From NCBI GenBank assembly GCA_023091665.1, contig JALJCQ010000033.1, positions 434,001-498,000 on the forward strand: a DNA stretch of 64,000 nt, read 5' to 3'. The notes under the pieces were generated by a model. It made no database searches. It saw only the letters and a list, made by a program, of their open reading frames with translations, and had not been told where the DNA came from. Every line of letters starts with the position of its first letter. Positions within the stretch are counted from its first letter, which is position 1. This DNA is from Pythium myriotylum. Taxonomy: Eukaryota > Oomycota > Peronosporomycetes > Pythiales > Pythiaceae. Both the position numbers and the translations under genes were made by a program. Below are positions 10,901 through 21,596 of the stretch, piece by piece.

Positions 10901-12146
10901 GAGCCTCAACTTGTTCTAGCGCCTTGACTTTCTCCCCAATGTAGGTCTGGAACTTCGAAAAGAACGCGGTGATGTCCTCTGTTTGAGATGACACAGGAAG
11001 CGTTGAGAATTGATACTTTTTACCAGTCTCGGCTATGAGATCAATCAGTTCAGTCACTCGAAGCTGGTGCTCTTCGATCTTGGCTTCGATAAAGCCTTTC
11101 TCAGTTTGCAGGTTGATATACGTTTTCTGGGCTTCAGATACGTCGATCTCCAATTGAGACTTCTCGTCCTCCAGTGACTTCAAAGCGTGGCGCTTGTCAT
11201 CAACAATGGTATCATACTCGAGGAGAAACTTCTCCAATTCATTGTCAGAATCGCTCATCATCTTTTCAATCCTTTGGTACGCGGCCTGGATGTTAAGCTC
11301 CTTCTGGTCAAAGTCGTTTTGACAGCGGTCCAACTTTTCATATTCAGATTTGACCTCTTCCAGCAGCCGGTTCAATTCATCCAGAGTCTCCTTTGCTTGC
11401 TCGATTTTATTGTCAAGACTGCTCGCTTCTTCCGCAGTGAAGTGGAGCTTCTCTTCGCCCGCTTCAATCTTCTCGGAGATCTCTTGGGCTCCTTTCAGCT
11501 TTACGTTCAAAACCGTAAGATCTCGGTTAAAATCCTTTGCACTTTCGCCTCGAGCTTTTTTCAGTTTGCGTATCGCATCGAGCGCCTTTGTATACCGCGC
11601 CGACTCGAAGATGTCGTCGAAACGCTTCTTTAACACTGCTCCTTCCAATAACGGCCAGTTGGACTCTTCTTGGTGGCAGAAAATGACGCTTTCCAGGATG
11701 GCCTTGGACACACCAAGCATCTCGGGGATGTGTCGATCTAGCTCCGCGCACTTGTGGCTCATGCTCACGTTCTCACCGAGATCGTTCTTGACGCGAATAG
11801 CACCGTCGAGCGCCTTGAACTTGGCGCCGCTCTTCTGCTGCTGCAACTGGAAGGTGCGCTGAACGACCATAGGTTTGCCTGCGCGGTTTCGAAAGCGCAG
11901 CTTGACGCTGGCCTTGACCTCATTCGTACCAGCGATGCGCGGATCATGGATGAAGCTCTGACCGCTACGCGCGCCCGGGGGCAGCGAGCCTGTGCACGCC
12001 ATCTTGAGGCTCTCGATGATCGTGGTTTTGCCCGAGCCATTGTCGCCCAGGATGACCGTGAGCGGGTGGTAGAACTCGATTACTTCCTCGTGGTTCGGAC
12101 TGAAGCTGCGGATGCCGCGGATCGAGAGCTTGTCGATGCTCGCCAT
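7967..12146 (-). CDS. RAD50: DNA double-strand-break repair ATPase RAD50
   Basis: Subunit of the nuclear MRE11-RAD50 complex for break sensing, end tethering and checkpoint signalling. The spliced product is about 1345 residues, close to the family norm of about 1310. Features in order: Walker A GDNGSGKT (34-41), a long coiled coil, the zinc-hook CPLC motif near residue 700, the returning coiled coil, the ABC signature SAGQKVLAAL (about 1225), Walker B ILALDEPTTNLD, and the ITHDE H-loop. Three exons: 8311-12146, 8098-8241 and 7967-8024. Splicing at 8310/8242 restores QAITDILNARSGQQNF, matching the family. The last junction is less certain: without it the protein would stop at 8094, but the spliced tail NRFCSRIE resembles the family terminus. 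I chose MASIDKLSIRGIRSF as start (an in-frame ATG also exists at 12194). It converges on PUS7 copy B. Confidence 0.93.
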
Positions 12147-12461
12147 CGTCGGTCGGTCGCGTTCCGAGAATCCATCCAACGCGCCAAAACTCAACGAGAG
12201 TGATGGTCCGCGACAAGGGAAACCACGAAATGAATCGAGAGCCTCAATTCATTCATCTGACAATTCATCTCATGAGGCCATGACGACGGCGACGACCGCA
12301 TTTGACCTTCCGACCGGACTCGGTTTCGAACGCTGATGTAACAGCCACAGGTCGGACAAGAATAGCGAACGAAACTCGCTGGTGTCGTCGCTATCTGCGC
12401 CCATGGCTGCTTTTGCGAATGGCGAGTGCCCCGCGATTGGATCGGAGCTGCTGAGGCCGAT
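12147..12461. promoter_or_regulatory. Divergent intergenic region, RAD50 and giant coiled-coil gene
   Basis: About 315 bp between the RAD50 ATG (minus) and the giant gene's proposed ATG (plus). It contains the 5' regions of both. An in-frame ATG at 12426 could start the plus-strand gene instead. I see no clear core-promoter motif beyond AT-richer patches such as TCATTCATCTG near 12247. Confidence 0.35.
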
Positions 12462-15400
12462 ATGAACCCAAGGAAGCCGTCGCCGCTGTCCATGTCAGCT
12501 CGGATGCAACCCTCGACAGCTCACATTGGACCTCCACCAGTCGATGTCCCTGCTCGCCCCAGCGGAGGAAAGTCCTCGCCAAGTGCTGCTGGAGTCGTGC
12601 TCCCGAGAATCACACCTCCCGCGAGTACTTCTTCGCGAACAAACAGCCCTAGCGAGAGTGTACAGAAGCGTACCGTTTGGATGACCCCTCGGGCACCCGC
12701 AGAGAGCTTGCCAACTCCAATCTCGCAAGTCTCCGGGCCTAGCAGTGGTGAGCAATCCAGCGCAGATGAAGGCGTTCGCTTCTGGAATGATGGGCTTGCA
12801 GCAACGTTCTCCCGGGGTCAACATGACCCCGCAGCCCAACTCTATTTCATGGATGAAATGTGCAACAAGATTCAGGTGATGAACGGAGAACACGATGAAA
12901 AAGAAGACAAAAAGGAAGCTACAAATCGCAATATCGAGTATCAGGTGGAGTCTCGAGAACGTGTAACGTTGGATATGATCCAGCGTTACGGAAGTCATGT
13001 AGTAGATGAGAGCGAGAATTTTGGCATTGCTGGAACCTATGTAGCTTTGGGGCCAGCCAGGGAAGCAAATGCGGCGGCAGTGAACAAGAAGTTTCTTCCT
13101 CATCAACCGCGCTCGAAGCAACCACCAAACCCCGCGGCTGCACTCGGGAAAGGTCAGCTTGAGCTGTGTTCCGCGCTGGGTAAGAATGCAGAACTTCGCA
13201 TAAGAAGTCGTGCGATTGAGCTACAGGCAGACCAAGCCTCGTTTGAGCTGGAAAATACTCAGCGGCAAATGAAGATAGCTGAGCGACGTATTGCAAATCG
13301 CGAGGAAAAGCTTCGGGCGCTACTCAAAGAAAAGTTACAATGGCAAAGTGAAATCAAAGGTCTCAGAGAACAGGTCGTAGAGGAGAAGATGCGTCAGGTC
13401 GACCTGCTGCGTAGGCTTGAGACGATTGAGCGAGAGACAACCGCACAGCTTGATGCCATGGCCCAAACGGTTCGCAACTGTGAAGAAGATAATCACGCGT
13501 TGCGAGCATACTTAGTTGAGACCAAGAACCAACTCATGATCCAGACGAGGAGATTGGAAGAGGTCGTCAAGCAGGCACGTGACGAGAAGGAGAGACTGAC
13601 AGGCTGTATTATCGATGCCCGTGATAAGTTTCGGGAATGGAGAGAAAACGAAGCGACAGCTCTCAGATCCCAAAAAGACCAAACAATGAATTTTTTGAAG
13701 GCCGAGTATGAGTTAAAAGTTGCTCGACACCAGGAAGAGAAACAGAAGCTCCGCGACAAAGTTAAAGATCTGGAAGTATCTGTACGATTGATGCAGAAGG
13801 ATCGATCACTATCCCCGCTCGAGCTCAGTCTTCGCAAAGCAACGATATTAGGGAGTAAAGACAATGGCTGTACGACTGAAGCTGAGCTCATTGAGGCACA
13901 TGCTCGCATCAAGGAGCTCGAGGCACTGCTTGAACATTCACAGGAATTCCAGAAACGACAAGAAAACATTATCAAAGTATCTGAAGCGACCATATCAAGA
14001 CTTATTCAAGAGCGAGAAGTAGCTGCCCTTGATACACTTGCGCAGCAAAGGATACCAGCTAGTATTGCGTGGTTTGGCTCAAACTTCAACGATGAATCTT
14101 CTCCCATATCTTCTCCAGGGCCATTTTCGCGATCGTTCAGGTCCTCCTCGCCACGTCAGCTCGCTGCCTCTATGCGCACCCTAAGGAATGACCTTTCTGC
14201 AAATCTAAAACCCGAGTCAAAATCTCTCCACCACAACCCTTCACCACCACCAAAGATGCCTGTGTTGGACCAGCCAGCACGTCCGACACCTCCACCCCCT
14301 CGTTGCAGGAATTCACTGTGTGCCACTGGATGGTCTTCCAGCGAGAGTCAGGCGAAGTCGATGGATGTTGTTCCCTCACATATGCCTGTACCTGATGAGT
14401 TCCAACTTCAACGGAGCTATCCCGAAGAACAACCGGCTGGCCAAATCAAGTTGAAATCAGAAGCTTTGGTTGAAGCAATTAGTAGTCATATAACTCAAGT
14501 CCAGGATTCAGGTCTAAACAGGATTGAGTGTGCAATCATCGCAGAGCCACGCCTCGAATCTGACTGTGATGAATTTGACCACCAACCTGGGATAAAGATG
14601 GAAGATGCTACTGCGGGCGAGGTCAAAGCATGTGATAACATTAGCGCTCAAGTGCCTCCCTCACCACAAGGCCTTGCGATGGGGAGAAGCGAGCTTCCAC
14701 GATTGGGAGATATTGGGTCAGACTCAGAACAAGATATAACGTTGGCGATCGTAGATCCGTGTGCCGAAAACCCCACCGACTCACCAGACCTTTGTAACGT
14801 GGATCCGAGTTTTATGACAGAGGGTTGCACAAGTGCTGACAATAGTACTGACTTGAGAACTGAAGCGAATGTTCGTGATGGCTTTGGCAAGAGCGAACTG
14901 GTTACGAATGCCATGAATGACAACTGCGAGGATACTGCCGAAAGAAAACAACGAGCGTCCCCATCTACGATCTTTTTGGAACCAGTTGACAAAAACGACG
15001 AAGGGGATCAGACATTCAAATATTACATTGCTGAAGTTCGGGATTTCGGCAGAAGTTCACCACCCCTCGACGTTTGGGTCAACGCGTCTTCCCAAGGTGA
15101 CCTTCCTTTGTTGTGTGATCGTGAGCTGTTTGTGGACTCGGGTATGAGCACATCACACATTGCTTGTCACGATCGGCAATGCGATTGTCAAAGATGCCGA
15201 GAGAGTGTCTTTGACCTAGCCACACGAACTGGAGATGATCTACACATAGATAAGCTGCGATGCAAAAACATGAATGATGGGAGCGACCCTGCCCAATCGG
15301 CTGTGGCGGTTGCTAGTCATGATCTTGTCAGTGTCAGTGAGGCGTGCAATACCTGGAAAGGTGAAGTCGGTCGAATGGGTTGGGCTCGTTCAGAGATTCC

Positions 15401-18400
15401 TGACGATGAACTCGCGCTATGTCAGGATTCAATACATGAGGTGGATAAAGAGAGCAGCGCAAGTTTGGAGTTCCATCCCAGATTCCTTCGACGAGAAGCT
15501 GAGAAGATCGTGTTGAGTGTTCAACAACAGGTCTTTCTTAGGCTTTCTACACGGTCACGGTCCCTTCGCGGTTCTGCCAACGTTGCCGATGATGAAGAGC
15601 CCAGCATCATGGCCCACATAGCTGGGTTCATGGCTTCCAAGTTCGTGGCGCTCCTCGTGGAACAATCCGTATCGGGCATCACCAGTATGCTGCTTAACTC
15701 AGTATCCAAGGCAGGGTCACCAACTGAAAGCCAGATCACTCCTCATCTGGACAATATCTCGGATGAGGAAGCAGGAAAAGCAGTTGTGGGCAACAGTATT
15801 GGAGGTGATCATACCATAGTTGACGCCAGTAGGGAGACGCGAACGGATGGATGCAGCGACGATGTGAACGATACATCTATACCGACAGAAGACGCTACGA
15901 GCAAAGGGTTCGCTGGTGATAACGGGATTGCTTGGGGTTCCTACAAAGGTTCTTTGGGTATCAATGCCGAGATTTGCAATGTCGCTTGCGAAGTTGTTCA
16001 AAAGCTTCGCGTTTCACCCCCGGTGAAATTGTATCTTGGTGGTGAGGTATCGGGTGGACCGTGCATAGCTGATGGAGCTCAAGGTACTCAGCTAATCGAC
16101 TCAATTAATTCGAGAATTGATATGAACGTGCGCCCAAGACCTGCCATAGACGAGAAGCCCACAACAGAGATGCCTACGGGGAGAATTGTATCCATACTTG
16201 CAGTATCGGTAGCCTTCGCATCTTTGACACGGGCTGTGGCTGTGGTGTCCTCATTGTCAACGCTCACGAGCGATGCCGAAGCAGATGTAGTCAACCTTGA
16301 TGTAGGTAAGAGTTGCGACGCCTCAATCAACATAGTCAAGATGACACCCAATGATGGTATTACTAATCGTCTAGAAGAATCCGAACATCAAGACAGCGCA
16401 ATCCATGATGCTACTGGAGCCATGGCTGTCAGTTCGACGAACGAATTCAATGTCTCTTCGCTGAATGAGCTTCATTTACTTGCGACATTTGAAACTGAAG
16501 AAGCTGAACCCATCGACTTTTGTGCTGCAGGGCTGGAACTTGAGAAGCTCGAGAAAGACACCAGCGAGAGATTGACTTACGACGGATGGTTGGCAGAAAA
16601 TGACCGTGGAACTCACGTGACTTCTGGAACAATGGCGCAAAATAACGGCACACGACTGCATAATTGCATGATGTACTCCGACGCAAATGGCGATATCAGC
16701 TCGCCCCCCGTGGATATCGTCGAAGACGTTCTTCAAGCAATCATCGACGCCATCTCACCGGATGTTATCCCCGTCAAGCAAGAAGCAGGCTCACCTCAGG
16801 TTGAAGTCGTTTTTGCGGAATGTGACATTGGCAAGTTTTCCTCTTCTTCAGTCATTAACACCAATGGAAGTTATTCCATGAGTACTTGTGGACATCGACA
16901 TGGATGTTTGCAGTCTACTGCTAGTGTGGATCATGGACTTGGCCTGACACCATATATCAGTTTGGGTCTCCTGTCTATCGAATCGTCTGGGGAGCACATG
17001 AGTGATGTTGTTGGGAAGCCAAGTTACCCGTGCCTTAGTGTTGACTGCTCCCCGGATCCTTCAAGGCGAAATTCATCAGAGAGAATATCGCGGTTACTTC
17101 CTACCCCGATATCACCAGACGATGGTCTTGTTTCCGATCGACGAGCGCTTGTTCACTGCATCGCCACTATTGAGGTGGCAAACCTGATTGATCGAAGTAT
17201 CAAGCATCAAACGCGACAACTAATCGACGATCGCTGGAATCCGACCTACACGACAGATATAGCACCAGTAGATGCAGTAATGTGCTCTCATGAGTGTTTA
17301 ACTCTGTACAGTGTAGTGCAAGAACCTGAAATCACTGCTGCTGTTGTCGCCGATTCAAGTCCATTCATACTTCCAAACCAAGCGACAAGTGGGCCTAAAA
17401 TCGTCACGCTGGGTGCATTAAGTGAATCAGCACGTGAAGAAACGGCAAAGTGTATTGATAACGTGATTCGATCCCTTGCAGCAGTCGCCAATCATTTCCA
17501 ACTTGATGGGTTGCGTACACTACCAGACGAACCGATCATCTCTGCTGTCGATACACCAATGTTGGTTAGCTCCAAACAATTACCGTTTATGGAGGGATCA
17601 ATTTCTGATTTGTCCGAGAGGCCAACGGTTCATCATGCACAGATATGTGACGAAACCATCAGACAATCTGCTGTACAAATTAAGGACATCGACTCCACGA
17701 AGTTTGGTTCAGTTGAGATAGTCTCATTGTGTGAAGGCGCGGCTATCAGTGATGCTGTCATCTCACTAAAGACCGATGTGGTTGGTTTCGCCTTATCCCC
17801 CCACAGTTTGAGCAAGAGCTGCATAGAGGAAGTTCACCCTGATCCGTACCTACAACAACTAACTCTGAATGACGGGGTCGAAGCATCACTGGACGATTGT
17901 TTCGTAGACAATTCAGAGGACCGTGGAGACCCAAAGTCAATCGACAGTCGTCCTGATCTTACTCTCTCAGCTGAATCATCTTCCACGGTACAGGAATCGA
18001 AGGCAGATAGTTGGCATGAACTTCTGGATCCGATACCATTCCTCGGTCTCCCGAGGTTAAACGCAGAGCGTAGCAGTGTCCCTACGGCAAAATCTCCGGT
18101 AATGTCCTCTACTGATCTGTCTCGTTACGCGAGCGCAACTGTTCGCGAGATGATCAGAGATCCCACGCTCATGGCGTACGATGTTAAGCACGAACAAAAC
18201 CAACCATTCGCTTTGCTCGATGAGAAGATCCTAATGATTGATCAACACGCTCGGCACATGCAACACGACGAGAACGACAAAGCTCGAATGTCAGTAGTTT
18301 CGGAGCTCCCAAGCTCACGGCATACCGCAGCAATCGAAGGCGTACTCGTGACCAAGCGAAAGAAGATGGAGAACGAGGCCCATCGCAAATCCATTGCTTA

Positions 18401-19184
18401 CCGGATCATTCCAGCTTTCAACTATGAACCCGTGTTGATCAAATTTCAGTGGTCAGATTTTGTGGTCGCTACTCCGATTCGACTGATGAGTTCAGGCAGC
18501 CAGTTGAACTTGCTCGCAACGCTTAGTGACGGAATTATCTCTGGCGCTGGTGGCCGAGCTAAAACGGATACAAAGGCTGCCAGCGACCATGCAAAGAAAC
18601 CACAAGCGCTGATCTCTCCAATCCAAAAGATGACTCTGTTGGTAAAAAAAGGAGTAAGGCTGCCTTGTGGCACCTACGTTATAATCTCCGTCTTCAATAG
18701 ACCGCTCGAGGATGGAAATGAGAACTTGAGGATCCAAATCTACGACTCGGAGCGAGTTGAAGAGTTCCAGTACGACTTTCATGAAGACCATCTCCGTGAT
18801 TACGTAGAAGACTGGAAAGGGGCTGATGATGAAGCACGAGCTTTCTTTGCGCGATTGGAATTTCGCCGCGAGCAAGGTAGTATCATTATCAAGATGCCTG
18901 AAAGAATCCGGATGTGTCCAACAGCGCCTGATTCGGAAAATGAAAGTGAGTCAGCAGAACCGAAGATATCCACACCGACTCCGATGGCACAACTACTGAC
19001 GAATCTAGCAACAACTCAACCATTAGAACTCCCGCCAGAGCCTCATTACAGACTGTCTCCAAATGCACCGGCGTCGCCACAGCGCCAAGCAGTGACAGAA
19101 CACCATCAGGTCCAGTCATTTTCATCCATCCCACGGATAGAGGAAGATTCCGAGTCACGTGCCTCGTCCGTACCAGAGAAGTAG
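12462..19184 (+). CDS. Giant unrecognised protein: coiled coil, long acidic middle, conserved-looking C-terminal domain
   Basis: A single exon encodes about 2240 residues. I do not recognise the family. Visible layout: a Ser/Pro-rich disordered N-terminus (about 1-100); a predicted coiled coil from about 230 to 540, rich in E/K/R/Q with heptad-like spacing; a very long acidic, Ser/Asp/Glu-rich middle with scattered hydrophobic amphipathic stretches; and a folded-looking C-terminal region (about 1970-2150) containing FQWSDFVVATPIRL, LPCGTYVIISVFNR and LRIQIYDSERVEEF. The last two read like beta strands of a small beta-sandwich. A Pro/Ser tail follows. The coiled coil plus long linker suggests a scaffold or cytoskeletal/centrosomal protein, but that is inference. 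Codon use and openness over 6.7 kb show that it is a real gene. It ends 137 bp from the convergent Myb gene. Confidence 0.8.
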   Translation: MNPRKPSPLSMSARMQPSTAHIGPPPVDVPARPSGGKSSPSAAGVVLPRITPPASTSSRTNSPSESVQKRTVWMTPRAPAESLPTPISQVSGPSSGEQSSADEGVRFWNDGLAATFSRGQHDPAAQLYFMDEMCNKIQVMNGEHDEKEDKKEATNRNIEYQVESRERVTLDMIQRYGSHVVDESENFGIAGTYVALGPAREANAAAVNKKFLPHQPRSKQPPNPAAALGKGQLELCSALGKNAELRIRSRAIELQADQASFELENTQRQMKIAERRIANREEKLRALLKEKLQWQSEIKGLREQVVEEKMRQVDLLRRLETIERETTAQLDAMAQTVRNCEEDNHALRAYLVETKNQLMIQTRRLEEVVKQARDEKERLTGCIIDARDKFREWRENEATALRSQKDQTMNFLKAEYELKVARHQEEKQKLRDKVKDLEVSVRLMQKDRSLSPLELSLRKATILGSKDNGCTTEAELIEAHARIKELEALLEHSQEFQKRQENIIKVSEATISRLIQEREVAALDTLAQQRIPASIAWFGSNFNDESSPISSPGPFSRSFRSSSPRQLAASMRTLRNDLSANLKPESKSLHHNPSPPPKMPVLDQPARPTPPPPRCRNSLCATGWSSSESQAKSMDVVPSHMPVPDEFQLQRSYPEEQPAGQIKLKSEALVEAISSHITQVQDSGLNRIECAIIAEPRLESDCDEFDHQPGIKMEDATAGEVKACDNISAQVPPSPQGLAMGRSELPRLGDIGSDSEQDITLAIVDPCAENPTDSPDLCNVDPSFMTEGCTSADNSTDLRTEANVRDGFGKSELVTNAMNDNCEDTAERKQRASPSTIFLEPVDKNDEGDQTFKYYIAEVRDFGRSSPPLDVWVNASSQGDLPLLCDRELFVDSGMSTSHIACHDRQCDCQRCRESVFDLATRTGDDLHIDKLRCKNMNDGSDPAQSAVAVASHDLVSVSEACNTWKGEVGRMGWARSEIPDDELALCQDSIHEVDKESSASLEFHPRFLRREAEKIVLSVQQQVFLRLSTRSRSLRGSANVADDEEPSIMAHIAGFMASKFVALLVEQSVSGITSMLLNSVSKAGSPTESQITPHLDNISDEEAGKAVVGNSIGGDHTIVDASRETRTDGCSDDVNDTSIPTEDATSKGFAGDNGIAWGSYKGSLGINAEICNVACEVVQKLRVSPPVKLYLGGEVSGGPCIADGAQGTQLIDSINSRIDMNVRPRPAIDEKPTTEMPTGRIVSILAVSVAFASLTRAVAVVSSLSTLTSDAEADVVNLDVGKSCDASINIVKMTPNDGITNRLEESEHQDSAIHDATGAMAVSSTNEFNVSSLNELHLLATFETEEAEPIDFCAAGLELEKLEKDTSERLTYDGWLAENDRGTHVTSGTMAQNNGTRLHNCMMYSDANGDISSPPVDIVEDVLQAIIDAISPDVIPVKQEAGSPQVEVVFAECDIGKFSSSSVINTNGSYSMSTCGHRHGCLQSTASVDHGLGLTPYISLGLLSIESSGEHMSDVVGKPSYPCLSVDCSPDPSRRNSSERISRLLPTPISPDDGLVSDRRALVHCIATIEVANLIDRSIKHQTRQLIDDRWNPTYTTDIAPVDAVMCSHECLTLYSVVQEPEITAAVVADSSPFILPNQATSGPKIVTLGALSESAREETAKCIDNVIRSLAAVANHFQLDGLRTLPDEPIISAVDTPMLVSSKQLPFMEGSISDLSERPTVHHAQICDETIRQSAVQIKDIDSTKFGSVEIVSLCEGAAISDAVISLKTDVVGFALSPHSLSKSCIEEVHPDPYLQQLTLNDGVEASLDDCFVDNSEDRGDPKSIDSRPDLTLSAESSSTVQESKADSWHELLDPIPFLGLPRLNAERSSVPTAKSPVMSSTDLSRYASATVREMIRDPTLMAYDVKHEQNQPFALLDEKILMIDQHARHMQHDENDKARMSVVSELPSSRHTAAIEGVLVTKRKKMENEAHRKSIAYRIIPAFNYEPVLIKFQWSDFVVATPIRLMSSGSQLNLLATLSDGIISGAGGRAKTDTKAASDHAKKPQALISPIQKMTLLVKKGVRLPCGTYVIISVFNRPLEDGNENLRIQIYDSERVEEFQYDFHEDHLRDYVEDWKGADDEARAFFARLEFRREQGSIIIKMPERIRMCPTAPDSENESESAEPKISTPTPMAQLLTNLATTQPLELPPEPHYRLSPNAPASPQRQAVTEHHQVQSFSSIPRIEEDSESRASSVPEK

Positions 19185-19321
19185 TGAGTCTCCGCGAAGG
19201 AATTTAGAATCGCGCTGGTGTTACATTGTTCGACGTCCATAAAGGTGGCTTATATCTAGTAGTGCCGGGATAGACTATAGCGTGATGCGTTCCGTGCCAG
19301 GGACGTTCGTCAGCCGGGAGT

Positions 19322-21162
19322 TCAAACTGATGCCAAGAAGCCCTTCGGAGAGCCGTCCAGCCATTGGCGAAGCTGAGGGCTTTTGAGTGTTGGGGTAATT
19401 GAGTGATCGAAGTCAAATGTATCTTGTTGCAAAGCCACATCAATGACAGGCGGCATGAAACGCTTGTGTGGTGACGCCTGACGTCCATGAGAATAGTTCG
19501 ATGACGAACTGCCACCGCTATGCGGGAAGGCAACGGACACATCGGTACGCAAGCGCGGTGAACGTCGAAGCGCGACCCCACCATGCTCACCAGGTATCTC
19601 CTATCGTAAGGCGTTAGTTCCACTTGGTTCAAAGTATACATCCTGAAAGATACTCACGAAGTCTAGCGCGCTAGACTCCATTTCGGGTGGAAAGTCTATA
19701 TCATCGAACGAGAACTTCTGACCGTCTGCCTTTATGAATCCTCCTGCTGGGGATGTGAAGCGCGGGGAGCGGCGAAGACTATGAGGTGGCTGAAGACTGG
19801 CTGGTGTCGAGATGTTAAAGAACTCTGCAACTTGCTGTCAACATCCCGATTGTTAGCTCGCACGCACGAAGAAATCGCTCCTCACCTATCCTTACCTCAT
19901 TAAAGTCAATGTCCAAATGATCAAACGACTGGAGCGAACCACTCCCGACCATGTCGTGGAGGTCGTGAGCGCCAGACCGATGCGGCTCTCCTGTCGTACC
20001 TTTGGATGGAAGCATGGTCAAAGATGCTTTGGGACTCTTTTGGGTGCGTTTTTTGCGTTTAGGTCCTGACGAGTCAACCCCGTTACTCTTGACAGTCACA
20101 ACACCACTCTCATCTTCCCCAGGATTGTTGAGAAGTTGCAGCAAAAGTTGCGTGTGGAGCACCCGGCGAGGCGTGTCGGGGAGAAAGATTCCTCCGTCGG
20201 TAGAGGGTGATGGAGCATTCGCACCCGTGCAGATGCGAAGATCTTTGCGCTTCCTCTTGATAGCTCCTTTCTTCGGGTGGCTATTGCTACTTGAAAGGCC
20301 GGAGTAAGTACCAGACTTGTCGTAATAATGACCCCCAACAGTTGAGCGCTGGCCTTCCGTGTGATTTGACTCGGCTTTCTTCAGAAGTACATTGTAGCAG
20401 TCTTTGAAGACACTAGCGTGCTTGGGCGACATTCCTGTCATGACCGCACGAAGAACTGCTGTTGCACCGATATTAGCTGTATTGCCAGGCCCTAATGCGG
20501 AACTTCCCGGACTGAGAGAGGTATCGACTCCACGAGGAGTGGAGTTTGCTGTATCGGAGCGAGAAGACTTCTCTCCCTGCACAACCGACCCCGGAGAACT
20601 CCCTGAGCTACCACCGCGATTCGTATGACCCATAGCCTTATTCTGCTGTTTGGCCATACGACGCATCGTCCTACGCATGGACGAGTACCAGTGGTTCTTG
20701 ATGGCGTTGTCCGTGCTGGGATACGAGAGTCACACATCAGAACTCCGGGGCAGTACACGCTCCACGCTAGCATAACTCTACCGGCCAGGCAACAACTTCG
20801 AGATCTCGGCCCACTTGTTTCCGAGCCTCGTCTGCGCATCCTCAATGACCTGCTCCTCCTCCGGTGTCCACGGGTCTTTTTTTATGGACGGGTCCAAGTG
20901 ATTCAGCCATCTAGAGCCAGCGATACATTAAGGGGCCAGCCAGACCCGCGCTTTCCAGCCGCGAGTGGACGCACCGTGTGCGGCACTGCTTTCCCGTGCG
21001 CTCGGTGCCAAAGTTCTCGCCGTTGAGGTGGTCGGAGATGACGCTCCAGCGCTTGGTGCCGTACTCGTCGACGAGTCGGATGATGGCGTCGTCCTCCTTG
21101 CGCGTCCACGCGCGACGCTCGTACGTGGAGCCGTTCTCGCTGCCCTTGGGGTGCTTGGGCAT
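19322..21162 (-). CDS. R2R3-type Myb transcription factor (c-Myb/MYB3R-like DNA-binding domain)
   Basis: Five exons (20975-21162, 20782-20910, 19896-20715, 19658-19834, 19322-19600) join in phase to give about 530 residues. Two Myb repeats are present. R2: RRAWTRKEDDAIIRLVDEYG..RWSVISDHLNG, ending GKQCRTRW. R3: DPWTPEEEQVIEDAQ..LGNKWAEISKLLPGR, then TDNAIKNHWYSSMRR. The recognition-helix sequences match animal c-Myb and plant MYB3R closely, so an AACNG-type (MSA-like) site is expected. R2 carries about seven extra residues (ENFGTERT) between helices 2 and 3. The rest is disordered and Ser-rich with basic patches (KRKRK, PKRKKRTQK) that could be nuclear signals. Short repeated motifs RRSPRFTSPAGG and RRSPRLRTD occur near the end. 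The ATG at 21162 (MPKHPKGS) was chosen; an in-frame ATG at 21303 would add 47 low-complexity residues. Confidence 0.88.
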
Positions 21163-21596
21163 CGTGTCGCTGCCGAGCGTTCTCCTTTTCGAGTTGTTGC
21201 TCTTTGGCTGGAAGAGGCAGTCGCAGAGCAGGGCAAAAAGGCGGAGGCGACCCACGGAGAAGCCGAGCTGACGCTTCGGCTGCTGGCGTCGCTTCGTGCC
21301 CAACGGGCAGCCATCTCAGTTGCAGAATCAGGGGGAGTCGAAGCGCCTCTCGACCCCGTTTTGCATGACTCAAATCCACATCATAATGCCCAAACACCAG
21401 TAATTAGGAGTGTGCTGAGATCTGAGGCAGTGTTCTATTAGAGGAAGGACTCCCACCATCTGTTCTTGAAGAGGAGTGTTCCATTTTCCGCTTCAATTTT
21501 TTTTCCGTGATAATGGAGCCGTTGGAAAACGTTTCGACCGGCAGCCAGCTCATGGAACCAGATCTCTAGCTACGCTGCCATCTCCACGACAAGCCA
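21163..21596. promoter_or_regulatory. Divergent intergenic region, Myb and helical-repeat gene
   Basis: 434 bp between two divergent start codons. It holds a T-rich tract (CAATTTTTTTTCCG, about 21496-21509) and TTTTCCGC (about 21483), which loosely resembles an E2F site. A start at 21521 is followed within 19 codons by a stop. No confident element is called. Confidence 0.3.
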
